NCBI GenBank assembly: GCA_002127295.1
Contig: NFUV01000001.1
Span: 1,302,001-1,366,000, forward strand
Direction: 5' to 3'
Length of the DNA stretch: 64,000 nt
From: Chitinophagaceae bacterium IBVUCB2
Lineage (GTDB): Bacteria; Bacteroidota; Bacteroidia; Chitinophagales; Chitinophagaceae
Shown: piece after piece, positions 16,995 to 25,410 of the stretch
Layout: each line of letters starts with the position of its first letter
Numbering within the stretch: position 1 is the first letter of the stretch
The notes under the pieces: generated by a model
The model's database searches: none
What the model saw: only the letters and a program-made list of their open reading frames with translations
Told to the model about the DNA's origin: nothing
Made by a program: the position numbers and the translations under genes

Positions 16995-17120
16995 TTATTT
17001 AATATCCCTGCACTTCTTTCCACGGGGATTGTTTGCTGCTTCGTACGGTGACATTGCACGGCTGCATGATTCTAAAATAATGATAAGCACTAAAAGCCAA
17101 AGCAGGTTTTTTGTTTTCAT
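16995..17120 (-). CDS. 41-residue small lipoprotein
   Basis: A 42-codon minus-strand frame encodes a textbook lipoprotein signal: MKTKN, then a hydrophobic LLWLLVLIIIL core, then the lipobox LESC with Cys19. The mature peptide is only 23 residues, CSRAMSPYEAANNPRGKKC and a short basic end. It contains a second Cys (Cys37) and a SPYEAAN motif. The peptide should be lipidated and membrane anchored. It lies between the 48-residue gene (convergent, 40 bases away) and the nrdJ terminator. Function is unknown. Real coding is supported by the coherent lipobox and the tight mature sequence. Confidence 0.7.
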   Translation of the reverse strand: MKTKNLLWLLVLIIILESCSRAMSPYEAANNPRGKKCRDIK

Positions 17121-17269
17121 ATGTATTAGATTATGGAGTGAAAGTAATACCAGCTTCTTCAAATTCAAATAAAGAAATACCTGATATATAATCTTTTTTT
17201 ACAGGTGCTTTTCACTTACTACTGATAGAAATTTTACTCGTATTTTTTGAGAATCTACCCCAATGGATT

Positions 17270-17306
17270 AAAAAGAACATCCCGTCTCGGTAAGCGAGAC
17301 GGGATG
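17270..17306 (-). terminator. Intrinsic terminator of nrdJ
   Basis: A perfect 12-bp stem (17278-17289 with 17295-17306) with a 5-base loop is followed on the minus strand by TTCTTTTT, 80 bases past the nrdJ stop codon. The remaining sequence between 17121 and 17385 shows no gene. Confidence 0.82.
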
Positions 17307-17385
17307 TAGAATTAATGGGTACACTTTATTTGGTTTTCCGTCCAAGCGGGTTTGCTCTCTTTCTTATAAGAGAAAGAAAGAAATA

Positions 17386-20300
17386 TTAACTGCAACCTCC
17401 TTGCGTACCACAATTCAAACATTTATAACAAGTACCACTTCTTACTGTTATGTGACCACAGTTGGTACAGGGTGGGGCATCTCCCTGCATTTTCTTATTC
17501 ATTGCATTCATGGCATCCATACTATTTTCTGCAGTTGTTCCTTGTGCCTTTTTTGCAGCAGAAGCTGTAGCAGATGCATAGGAAGGAGTTACACGAACAC
17601 TTGACAATTCTTGTTCTTTTGCATATTCCAATCCGTTAGAAGGAATTTCATCCCACTCATCAGCACCCGTATTTAATACTTCTGGTTTGTCCAATACATG
17701 TACTAAATCTGTACGGCCTAAATATTCATAACCTAATACACGGAAGATGAAGTCAACAATGGAGGTAGTTGATTTAATATTCGGATGCTCTACAAAACCT
17801 GAAGGATCAAATCTTGTGAAGGCAAATTTATCAACAAACTCTTCTAAAGGAACTCCGTATTGCATACCAATAGATATAGAAATAGCGAAGCAGTTCATCA
17901 TACTACGCATAGTAGCTCCTTCTTTCGCCATGTCGATAAAGATCTCTCCTAAGGTTCCATCTCCATATTCACCCGTGCGCAGGAAGATTGCCTGGCCATT
18001 GATCTTTGCTTTTTGGGTAAAGCCACGGCGCTTCGCCGGTAATGCACGGCGTTCAACAATGCTTGCCAGTTTACGTTTCAGTTTAGTATCAGGAGAAGCC
18101 TGTACTCTTTTTTGTACTTCTTCCAACAATTCTTCAACAGTCAATTTGCCTAAATCAACAATGTTTGACTCAACGGGTGTTGACTCCTGATTCTCCGCTA
18201 CTGACGTCTGGCTATCTTCTGTTTTCTTTTTCTTATCAGATTTATTGCTGAGTGGTTGAGATAATTTAGAACCATCACGGTACAAGGCATTTGCTTTCAA
18301 CCCTAACTGCCAGCTCAACAAATATGAATCAGCGATTTCTTCCACCTTCGCTTCATGCGGCAGGTTAATTGTTTTAGAAATAGCACCACTGATGAAAGGT
18401 TGAGTTGCACCCATCATACGAATATGACCATGTGCATGAATATAACGTTGACCTTTCGCACCACATTTATTAGCGCAATCAAATACAGGAAGATGTTCTT
18501 CTTTCAATAATGGCGCACCTTCCAGCATCATTGTTCCGCATACATAATCATTTGCAGCTTCTATCTGATCATCATTAAAGCCTAATGCTTCTAATAAGCT
18601 CCATTCAAGATTATTGTATTGTTCAGGAGTAAAGCCCAGCCTTTGCAAGCACTCTTCTCCCAATGTATATTTATTAAATACAAATCCAATTTCAAAAGCT
18701 GTTAGCGCAGCGGCATCAAGGCGTTTAATTTCATCAGCTATAAATCCTTTTTCGCTCAATGTTTGATGATTGATGAAAGGAGCACCAGCAAATGATGCTG
18801 AGCCGGTAGCATATTTAATGATAGCTTCTGATTCTTTTTCAGAATAACCCAGGTTCTTCAATGCAGCAGGCACCGATTGGTTGATTATTTTGAAGTATCC
18901 ACCACCCGATAATTTTTTGAATTTCACCAACGCAAAATCTGGTTCAACACCTGTTGTATCGCAATCCATTACCAATCCGATTGTTCCCGTTGGTGCAATA
19001 ACTGTTGACTGTGCATTTCTATATCCAAACTTCTCTCCCATTTCCACTGCATCATCCCAGGCTTTGCAAGCAGCTTTCAATAAATAATCGGGGCAGTATT
19101 TTGCTTTGATACCCATTGGCTTCAAGCTCAAAGCTTCGTATTCATCTGCATCATAAGCGGCAAGGCGATGGTTACGCATTACCCTCATCATATGATGTTT
19201 GTTCTCTTCATATCTTGGAAAAGCACCCAGCACTTCGGCCATCTCTGCAGATGTTTTATAAGCGATGCCGGTCATAATAGCTGAAATAGCACCTGCAATA
19301 CCTCTCGCTTCTTCGCTATCATAAGGAATACCGCTAACCATTAGCATAGTGCCCAGGTTTGCATAACCTAACCCCAATGTTCTGTATTCATAACTCAATT
19401 GTGCCACTTCTTTGGAAGGGAACTGGGCCATTAATACAGATATTTCTAATACAACCGTCCACAAGCGGCAGTTGTATTCATATCCTGTTACATCAAACTG
19501 GTTGGTTTCAGTATCGAAGAACTTCATCAGGTTGGCAGATGCAAGATTACAAGCTGTATTATCCAGGAACATGTACTCCGAACAAGGATTAGATGCCCTT
19601 ATCTCACCCCCTTCCGGGCAAGTATGCCATTCATTGATAGTTGTATTATATTGGGTACCCGGGTCTGCACAACTCCATGCCGCAAAAGCGATCTGGTTCC
19701 AAATCTCCCTCGCTGGAATTTTTTTCATTACCCGTCCATCCATTCTTCCTTTCAATTCCCAATCGCCATCTTCTGCCAATACTTTAAAGAATTCGTTAGG
19801 AATACGGATAGAGTTATTAGAATTTTGTCCGCTTACTGTGCGGTATGCTTCATCTTCATAACCGGAAGGGTAGCCCGCAGCAATTAAGGCAGCTACTTTC
19901 TTTTCTTCTTCTACTTTCCAGTTGATGAATTCAACGATTTCAGGATGGTCAAGATCCAAGCAAACCATTTTAGCAGCACGACGGGTAGTACCACCTGATT
20001 TAATGGCTCCTGCAGCTCTGTCACCTATCTTTAAGAAACTCATTAATCCTGATGAGGTTCCACCACCACTTAATTTTTCACCGGCACCACGCAGGTTAGA
20101 ATAGTTGGTACCCACACCAGAGCCGTATTTGAAAATTCTTGCTTCCCGAACCCACAGATCCATAATACCACCTTCATTCACCAGATCATCATCCACACTA
20201 AGGATGAAACAGGCATGTGGTTGTGGACGTTCATATGCATTTTGAGATTTTTTTAATTCGCCATCAACCTGGTCTACATAATAGTGGCCCTGCGGCTTAC

Positions 20301-20757
20301 CGGTAATGCCATATACTTCATGCAAGCCCGTATTGAACCACTGTGGTGAGTTAGGCACACACATCTGGTTTAAAATAGAGTATACTAACTCTTCATAAAA
20401 AACCTGTGCATCATCAGTGGATGTAAAGTATCCATAACGTTCGCCCCACATTCTCCAGCAATGAGCCAGGCGATGGGCTACTTGTTTAGCAGATGTTTCT
20501 CTTCCCAAACTTCCATCGGGTTGAGGTACGCCAGCTTTTCTAAAATATTTTTGTGCTAATATATCAGTGGCAATCTGACTCCATTGTTTAGGCACTTCCA
20601 CATTGTTCATTTCGAATACAACTTCACCGGAAGGATTACGAATTACCGACGTTCGGTAATCATACTCAAACATGTCATACACACTGATATCCTCTCGGGT
20701 GAAGCGACGACTGAACTGCAAACCGCTTTTGGCGGATGCTTGCTTTTTATTTGCCAT
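17386..20757 (-). CDS. nrdJ: Adenosylcobalamin-dependent (class II) ribonucleoside-diphosphate reductase
   Basis: This 1123-residue enzyme reduces ribonucleotides to deoxyribonucleotides using a coenzyme B12-derived radical. PNSPQWFNTGLHE and YGSGVGTNYSNLRG near the N-terminal third and NPCSEYMFLDNTACNLAS in the middle mark the radical-site barrel; the APTGTIGLVMDCDTTGVEP motif is typical of class II enzymes. The C-terminal part contains a Lys/Ser-rich linker near residue 840. It then has a conserved second domain and ends in CTNCGHITVRSGTCYKCLNC and a final GCS, a cysteine cluster likely involved in re-reduction. Length is in the range of long NrdJ forms. About 430 bases lie upstream; I see no cobalamin riboswitch there. 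Confidence 0.95.
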   Translation of the reverse strand: MANKKQASAKSGLQFSRRFTREDISVYDMFEYDYRTSVIRNPSGEVVFEMNNVEVPKQWSQIATDILAQKYFRKAGVPQPDGSLGRETSAKQVAHRLAHCWRMWGERYGYFTSTDDAQVFYEELVYSILNQMCVPNSPQWFNTGLHEVYGITGKPQGHYYVDQVDGELKKSQNAYERPQPHACFILSVDDDLVNEGGIMDLWVREARIFKYGSGVGTNYSNLRGAGEKLSGGGTSSGLMSFLKIGDRAAGAIKSGGTTRRAAKMVCLDLDHPEIVEFINWKVEEEKKVAALIAAGYPSGYEDEAYRTVSGQNSNNSIRIPNEFFKVLAEDGDWELKGRMDGRVMKKIPAREIWNQIAFAAWSCADPGTQYNTTINEWHTCPEGGEIRASNPCSEYMFLDNTACNLASANLMKFFDTETNQFDVTGYEYNCRLWTVVLEISVLMAQFPSKEVAQLSYEYRTLGLGYANLGTMLMVSGIPYDSEEARGIAGAISAIMTGIAYKTSAEMAEVLGAFPRYEENKHHMMRVMRNHRLAAYDADEYEALSLKPMGIKAKYCPDYLLKAACKAWDDAVEMGEKFGYRNAQSTVIAPTGTIGLVMDCDTTGVEPDFALVKFKKLSGGGYFKIINQSVPAALKNLGYSEKESEAIIKYATGSASFAGAPFINHQTLSEKGFIADEIKRLDAAALTAFEIGFVFNKYTLGEECLQRLGFTPEQYNNLEWSLLEALGFNDDQIEAANDYVCGTMMLEGAPLLKEEHLPVFDCANKCGAKGQRYIHAHGHIRMMGATQPFISGAISKTINLPHEAKVEEIADSYLLSWQLGLKANALYRDGSKLSQPLSNKSDKKKKTEDSQTSVAENQESTPVESNIVDLGKLTVEELLEEVQKRVQASPDTKLKRKLASIVERRALPAKRRGFTQKAKINGQAIFLRTGEYGDGTLGEIFIDMAKEGATMRSMMNCFAISISIGMQYGVPLEEFVDKFAFTRFDPSGFVEHPNIKSTTSIVDFIFRVLGYEYLGRTDLVHVLDKPEVLNTGADEWDEIPSNGLEYAKEQELSSVRVTPSYASATASAAKKAQGTTAENSMDAMNAMNKKMQGDAPPCTNCGHITVRSGTCYKCLNCGTQGGCS

Positions 20758-21187
20758 AACTAAGAAAAAATTTAACGGGTTATTGGTCCTGATCTTAAAA
20801 TAAACCTCTCTGGCGAAAGGCTCTTACGAAAGTATTTTTTACAAGTAGAAATTACAACCTTCAAATATTAACATTATGTGGATAAGAGCCTTTGACTGCC
20901 CTGAAGTGCTTTGCTGTATTGGCTTAGCGAACTTCTTCACACCCAGCTTTTGAGTTTTGGGTAAATTTTTTTTGGAAAATCCGTTTCCAACTATTACAAA
21001 ATTTAATGCCAAAAACAGATGACCTGAAATGCAAAACTGGTATAGTTTCTTAGCGTTAAATACAATGAAACCCTTGGTACCACTGCATTTCACAAACACC
21101 TTGACACAAAACCCTTGCCCATCAAGTAATACAGAAATAATGTAATGATAAAATTTTAGTAACCTGCTTTTTTCGTTTTTTTGCTGC
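20758..21187 (-). other. 430-base intergenic region upstream of nrdJ, no gene supported
   Basis: The divergent spacer between nrdJ and the DUF2490 gene must hold promoters for both. It contains an open minus-strand frame of 116 codons, but its product is of odd composition with no recognisable domain, so I do not call a gene. I looked for the B12-box of a cobalamin riboswitch and for an NrdR-like palindrome and saw neither. Confidence 0.5.
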
Positions 21188-21913
21188 ATGAAAAAATACC
21201 TGCTGTTAACATTGATTTTTTTATCAAGCCATTTATTTTTGGTTTGCCAGGCGCAATCTCAATTTACTGGATGGCTTGGATCATTTAATACTATAAAAAC
21301 AAGTAAAAAAATAAGTATTCATAATGATATACAATTAAGAAGTACGGATGAACTAAAACAAATACAAACATTTTTATTCCGTACAGGATTGAATTACCAC
21401 CTCAATAAAAATATTATCATTACTGCAGGTCATGCCTTCATAAGAAACAAAAAAATTGTGGGTGATTTATACGGTTACACACCAGAGCACCGCATTTGGG
21501 AACAATTAATCGTTACTCATAAATTGAAAACAATTTTTGTCAGCCATCGTTTTAGAATTGAACAACGTTTTATTGGAAAAAGTGTGATAGATGGCAATCA
21601 GATTTCTGATGGACCTAATTATGCAAATCGTTTCCGGTATTTTATCCGCAATATTCTTCCCTTTAAAAAAACAACTGAATTTAAAAAAGGAATGTTTGCT
21701 GCTTTACAAAACGAAGTGTTTGTAAACTTTGGCAACACTGAAGCAGTAAACGGAAAATTCTTCGATCAAAATCGTTTATACCTGGCCACCGGTTACAGGT
21801 TAAGTTCTAAAGCCGATCTGGAAATCGGCTATTTGAACCAGTACGTAAATGGACGGGGTAGCCAGTTCACAAAAAACCATGTTTTACAAGCGGCAGCCTA
21901 TCTTAGATTGTAG
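21188..21913 (+). CDS. DUF2490 family predicted outer-membrane protein
   Basis: This 241-residue protein has a signal peptide (residues 1-22, ending VCQAQS). The remainder alternates amphipathic strands typical of an outer-membrane beta-barrel, with WLGSFNTIKTSKKISIHND near the start and FDQNRLYLATGYRLS and EIGYLNQY towards the end. These match DUF2490, a family of unknown function widespread in Bacteroidetes. The protein ends in a hydrophobic-aromatic strand (LQAAAYLRL), as outer-membrane barrels do. It is divergent from nrdJ and precedes the GGGPS-family gene by 71 bases, with no evident functional link. Confidence 0.8.
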   Translation: MKKYLLLTLIFLSSHLFLVCQAQSQFTGWLGSFNTIKTSKKISIHNDIQLRSTDELKQIQTFLFRTGLNYHLNKNIIITAGHAFIRNKKIVGDLYGYTPEHRIWEQLIVTHKLKTIFVSHRFRIEQRFIGKSVIDGNQISDGPNYANRFRYFIRNILPFKKTTEFKKGMFAALQNEVFVNFGNTEAVNGKFFDQNRLYLATGYRLSSKADLEIGYLNQYVNGRGSQFTKNHVLQAAAYLRL

Positions 21914-21984
21914 AAACAAAGCCCTGCAAACCTGCCTGAAACCCAACTATTTTTCGCATTTTTGCAATAATCAAGCGGTACCGG

Positions 21985-22740
21985 ATGAAGTCAGCGATTT
22001 ATAACACATTGACAGAAAAGAAACAGCACGGCAAAAAGTCGTTTGCTGTGCTAATTGACCCGGACAAGGTCAATACCGCTGTGCTCGACGAGTTGATCGA
22101 GCTTTCCACTTCCGCAAAAGTTGATTATTTGCTGGTAGGCGGCAGCCTGGTTATCTCTAACCATCTGGATGAATGTGTAAAGCACATTAAACAGAGTTGC
22201 GATATTCCAGTTATTCTTTTCCCCGGCAGCCCTTCGCAGGTAAGCAAATATGCAGATGCTTTATTGTATTTGTCATTGATCTCTGGCCGTAACCCGGAAT
22301 TATTGATCGGGCAACATGTAGTATCTGCCCCTTTTGTAAAACAAAGTGGTTTGGAAATAATGCCCACCGGCTATATTGTGGTAGATGGCGGTGCTCCTAC
22401 AACTGTTTCCTATATCAGCAATGCAGCTCCTGTACCTGCTGATAAAAATGAAATTGCGATGTGTACTGCTATGGCTGGTGAAATGCTCGGCATGAAATTA
22501 ATTTATATGGATGCCGGCAGTGGCGCCAAGCGGCCCATTACTGAAAGCATGATTGAAGCTGTTGCTAAACATATCGAAGTTCCTCTTATTATTGGCGGCG
22601 GTATTTTACAACCTGAAAAAGCTTACCTGAATTGCAAAGCCGGTGCTGATGTAATTGTTGTGGGTAATGCCATTGAAAAAGACGCCTCGTTGATTAAAGA
22701 GATGGCATCGGCGGTGCATAGTGTGCCGGTTAAAGCGTAA
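21985..22740 (+). CDS. GGGPS/PcrB-family prenylglyceryl-phosphate synthase
   Basis: This 251-residue TIM-barrel enzyme attaches a polyprenyl chain to sn-glycerol-1-phosphate by an ether bond. Motifs visible are FAVLIDPDKVN (residues 20-30), LLVGGSLV, VILFPGSPSQVS, the PTGYIVVDGG segment and a glycerol-phosphate-binding IIGGGI near residue 205. Related enzymes are central to archaeal lipids, and Bacteroidetes carry a bacterial branch (group II, often heptaprenyl-specific or of broader chain length). The chain length for this enzyme is not predictable by eye. Its 3' end overlaps the convergent TonB-C-like gene by 11 bases. Confidence 0.9.
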   Translation: MKSAIYNTLTEKKQHGKKSFAVLIDPDKVNTAVLDELIELSTSAKVDYLLVGGSLVISNHLDECVKHIKQSCDIPVILFPGSPSQVSKYADALLYLSLISGRNPELLIGQHVVSAPFVKQSGLEIMPTGYIVVDGGAPTTVSYISNAAPVPADKNEIAMCTAMAGEMLGMKLIYMDAGSGAKRPITESMIEAVAKHIEVPLIIGGGILQPEKAYLNCKAGADVIVVGNAIEKDASLIKEMASAVHSVPVKA

Positions 22741-23221
22741 GTTCCATTTTTATTTCACTGCAAGCTTCTTCTTCTCCTACAATAAATGTAATTACCTGCC
22801 TGCGAAAAGCTTTTATCTTTCTTCCATTCCTTTCGGCAGGAACCCAACAGCCTGGATATGCTGATAAAGATTTAGTAACTCTTTTTCCTAGGCCATAACA
22901 GGGATTACTAACAATCCCTATTTCTGAAATTTTGCCGGATGTATCAATAATAAACTGAGCAATGACTTGGTACGTACCGGACGGAATTATATTCATAGAC
23001 AATGAATCTAATTCTAAACTCTTCACCAAATACTCCAGCCATTGCTTTTCGTCAATCTTTGCATCGATTTCCAGTATACAGAAGAATAAATCTTTTACAG
23101 CTATTGTCTCATTGGCTGGACATTGTATTTCTTGTTCAGCAATCATTTTAGCAGGTGCCAATTGTTGTGATTCTGCTGTGCTTGCAAAAAAGAAGAATAC
23201 TATTATAAAAAAGAGTCTCAT
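22730..23221 (-). CDS. Secreted TonB C-terminal-like protein
   Basis: This 163-residue protein has a signal peptide (MRLFFIIVFFFFASTAES, cleavage near residue 18) and a C-terminal segment (GTYQVIAQFIIDTSGKISEIG, then W.PAERNGRKI.AFRRQ) resembling a TonB C-terminal fold. It lacks the usual N-terminal membrane anchor and Pro-rich spacer, so it is probably not an energy transducer but one of the periplasmic TonB-C-like proteins common in Bacteroidetes. It follows the M28 peptidase gene on the same strand. Its ATG lies in the 3' arm of that gene's terminator hairpin. Confidence 0.72.
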   Translation of the reverse strand: MRLFFIIVFFFFASTAESQQLAPAKMIAEQEIQCPANETIAVKDLFFCILEIDAKIDEKQWLEYLVKSLELDSLSMNIIPSGTYQVIAQFIIDTSGKISEIGIVSNPCYGLGKRVTKSLSAYPGCWVPAERNGRKIKAFRRQVITFIVGEEEACSEIKMELTL

Positions 23222-23240
23222 AAGTTTTTATGAGACTCTT
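23207..23240 (-). terminator. Terminator hairpin overlapping the next gene's start codon
   Basis: A perfect 12-bp stem (23211-23222 with 23229-23240) with a 6-base loop is followed on the minus strand by a T-run. It lies 28 bases past the stop of the M28 peptidase gene. The 3' arm contains the ATG at 23221-23219, and the T-run encodes the Phe residues of the signal peptide of the downstream gene. Confidence 0.85.
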
Positions 23241-23268
23241 CATCATTTGATTTCCATAAATAAATTCG

Positions 23269-24591
23269 TTACCTCAACTCTTCTATCTTCACCCTTGTAG
23301 GCGTTGCAGTACCTGCCACAATACTTTTTGAGCTTAGCGCAATCGCTTTTATTACTTCTGTCATATTCACTAAATCCAGTGTTTCTACATGGTCAGTCAA
23401 TTTATGATAGTGTGGCTCCACATCCATTTTAGAAGTAGATATAGTATGCGCAGGGACACCCAATCTTGCTAATGTAGCATTATCGGAACGATAAAATAAT
23501 TGTTGTGTTGGATACGGATCAGGATGAAATTGAAAAGCTGTGCCCTCTAAATCCTTTGCTAACAATTCCCCCATATTTGTTTTTTCATAACCAGTAATGT
23601 AGGCGGAGTTCTTTCCCCATTTACTTTCGGTACCGATCATTTCAATATTGAACATCGCCATTACTTTATCTGCATTAAACTGGCGGGAAAAATATTGTGA
23701 ACCAAAGCCACCAACTTCTTCTGCGGTAAAAGCAGCAAACACAATGGTTCTTTCATTATTATTCAGAGCTTTGAAATATTTGGCCAGCATTATCACCCCG
23801 GTTATTCCTGCTGCATCATCATTCGCCCCATTAAAAATAGAATCGCCATCAACAGGTTTACCTACACCAATATGATCATAGTGACCGGAGAAAACTACAT
23901 ATTCATCTTTCTTGCTCTTACCCGGCAAAATGCCAACTACATTCGCCAGCTTTTGTTCTGTTATTTCATGTGTGGCCTCTACTGACCATGTATCAGGATT
24001 TGCATCTGATAAAACAAATACAACATTCGTAGTTGTCTTAAACATCGTGGATTTTAATCTCGCCAGGTTCCCAAAACTGTTGGCAAAGCTTTTATCAACC
24101 AATACCAGCATATTTTTATTGCCACGGGCATATCCTCTTGCAACCGTTTGCAGATTAGCACCTGCTTTTATAAACGCTTTTTCATAACCGGAACGTTCAT
24201 CAATTTTTAATTTCGGCTCACAAGTAATTACAATGATCTCTTTTTGCTCAACCGGCAACTTGTCAAGTAAAGCTGCTGCGCTGATAAATTTAGGTCGTAC
24301 CATCGCAAAATCCTGGCGAAAACTGCTGCCGTTATTCCATGTTTGCAAACCGATGGCTTTAAACTCTGTTGCAATAAAATCAGCCGCTTTATCTATTTCA
24401 GGAGAAAAAGTTCTTCTCCCACGCATATCATCGGCCGCTAACACTCTTTCAATCCGTTCTACTTCTTTTAAATTGATAATCGTATTTATGTCGCTTTTAC
24501 CCGTTGTTCCTTTTTGCGCTGTACAGTTAAAACTCAACAATAAAAAAAAGGTTGTTATAGAAAACAACCCCGTCGTAATAATTTTAGTCAT
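23269..24591 (-). CDS. Secreted M28-family zinc aminopeptidase-like hydrolase
   Basis: This 440-residue protein has a signal peptide (residues 1-26, ending FNCTAQ) and an M28 catalytic domain in the second half. The metal-site motifs are SGHYDHIG, NGANDDAAG and FTAEEVGGFGSQYF with the catalytic Glu pair. FNIEMIG carries Glu where many M28 enzymes have the zinc-ligand Asp. PHYHKLTDHVETLD supplies the final His. The protein is predicted to act in the periplasm or at the surface on peptides. It lies 51 bases after the response regulator gene on the same strand, with no visible terminator between them, so the two-component genes may be cotranscribed with it. Confidence 0.88.
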   Translation of the reverse strand: MTKIITTGLFSITTFFLLLSFNCTAQKGTTGKSDINTIINLKEVERIERVLAADDMRGRRTFSPEIDKAADFIATEFKAIGLQTWNNGSSFRQDFAMVRPKFISAAALLDKLPVEQKEIIVITCEPKLKIDERSGYEKAFIKAGANLQTVARGYARGNKNMLVLVDKSFANSFGNLARLKSTMFKTTTNVVFVLSDANPDTWSVEATHEITEQKLANVVGILPGKSKKDEYVVFSGHYDHIGVGKPVDGDSIFNGANDDAAGITGVIMLAKYFKALNNNERTIVFAAFTAEEVGGFGSQYFSRQFNADKVMAMFNIEMIGTESKWGKNSAYITGYEKTNMGELLAKDLEGTAFQFHPDPYPTQQLFYRSDNATLARLGVPAHTISTSKMDVEPHYHKLTDHVETLDLVNMTEVIKAIALSSKSIVAGTATPTRVKIEELR

Positions 24592-24642
24592 TTCGTATTT
24601 ATATTTTGAATGTCTTTGACAGTTTGATTTTTACATTATTAA

Positions 24643-25371
24643 TTACAAGCTCATCATTTCTTTAAACTTAACGGTCTGCCGGCGGCTTACTTCAATCTTT
24701 TCACCTCCCTTTAAATCCAGCAACAAGCCTCCATTAAAATAAGGCTCGATTTTATCAATCATCCGCAGGTTTACAATATGTTTTCTGTTAGCTCTAAAAA
24801 ATGTTTTTTCATCTAATCGTTCTTCCAATGCATTAAGCGATTTAAGAATAAGCGGTTTATTGGGACCAAAAAAAACTTTCGCATAATTCCCTACACTTTC
24901 AAACAAACGTATCTCACTCAATTTTACAAACCAGCAACGTTCGCCATCTTTTACAAAAACCTGGTCTGCTTCTGTCAATATACTGTTGTTGAAATTTTCC
25001 GCTTCTGCTCTTGGTTCTTTACTTTCTGTGCCATGTAATTTTTGAATAGCATCTGCCAGTCTTTTTGGCTCCACAGGTTTCAATAAGTAATCCAATGCAT
25101 TTACTTCAAAAGCTTTTAATGCGAATTCATCATACGCTGTGGTAAAAATTACCTGCGGAGTTCGTTCTAATTGGGAAAGCATATCAAATCCTGTTTTACC
25201 CGGCATTTGAATATCCAGGAAAATAAGATCGGGATGGAGGCTTTCAATTTTGCTGATGCCTTCTTCTGCATTGGCTGCTTCATCTATTACTTCTACTTCA
25301 GGGAAGTCTTGTAACAATTTTTTTAATTCCGCCCTTGCTAATCTTTCGTCGTCAATAATGATAGCTTTCAT
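24643..25371 (-). CDS. LytTR-family response regulator
   Basis: This 242-residue regulator has a receiver domain with the acidic pocket at Asp7/Asp8, phospho-acceptor Asp53 in FLDIQMPG and the conserved Lys in LLKPVEP. A LytTR DNA-binding domain occupies roughly residues 135-240 (FFRANRKHIVNLRMIDKIEPY is typical). LytTR regulators act with LytS/AgrC-type kinases; the kinase gene is directly upstream, 39 bases away on the same strand. The target genes are not known, though the downstream peptidase gene is a possible one. Confidence 0.93.
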   Translation of the reverse strand: MKAIIIDDERLARAELKKLLQDFPEVEVIDEAANAEEGISKIESLHPDLIFLDIQMPGKTGFDMLSQLERTPQVIFTTAYDEFALKAFEVNALDYLLKPVEPKRLADAIQKLHGTESKEPRAEAENFNNSILTEADQVFVKDGERCWFVKLSEIRLFESVGNYAKVFFGPNKPLILKSLNALEERLDEKTFFRANRKHIVNLRMIDKIEPYFNGGLLLDLKGGEKIEVSRRQTVKFKEMMSL

Positions 25372-25410
25372 GTGTTTATTTTATTTTAGGTGGACGCATA
25401 ATTAAAGTCC

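Noticed and set aside
20758-21187. Cobalamin riboswitch upstream of nrdJ
   Set aside because: No B12-box or matching helices were seen by eye on the coding strand; a covariance search could overturn this.
20839-21189. Minus-strand frame of 116 codons upstream of nrdJ
   Set aside because: Composition is unlike a normal protein, no domain or signal is visible, and it fills a divergent promoter region.
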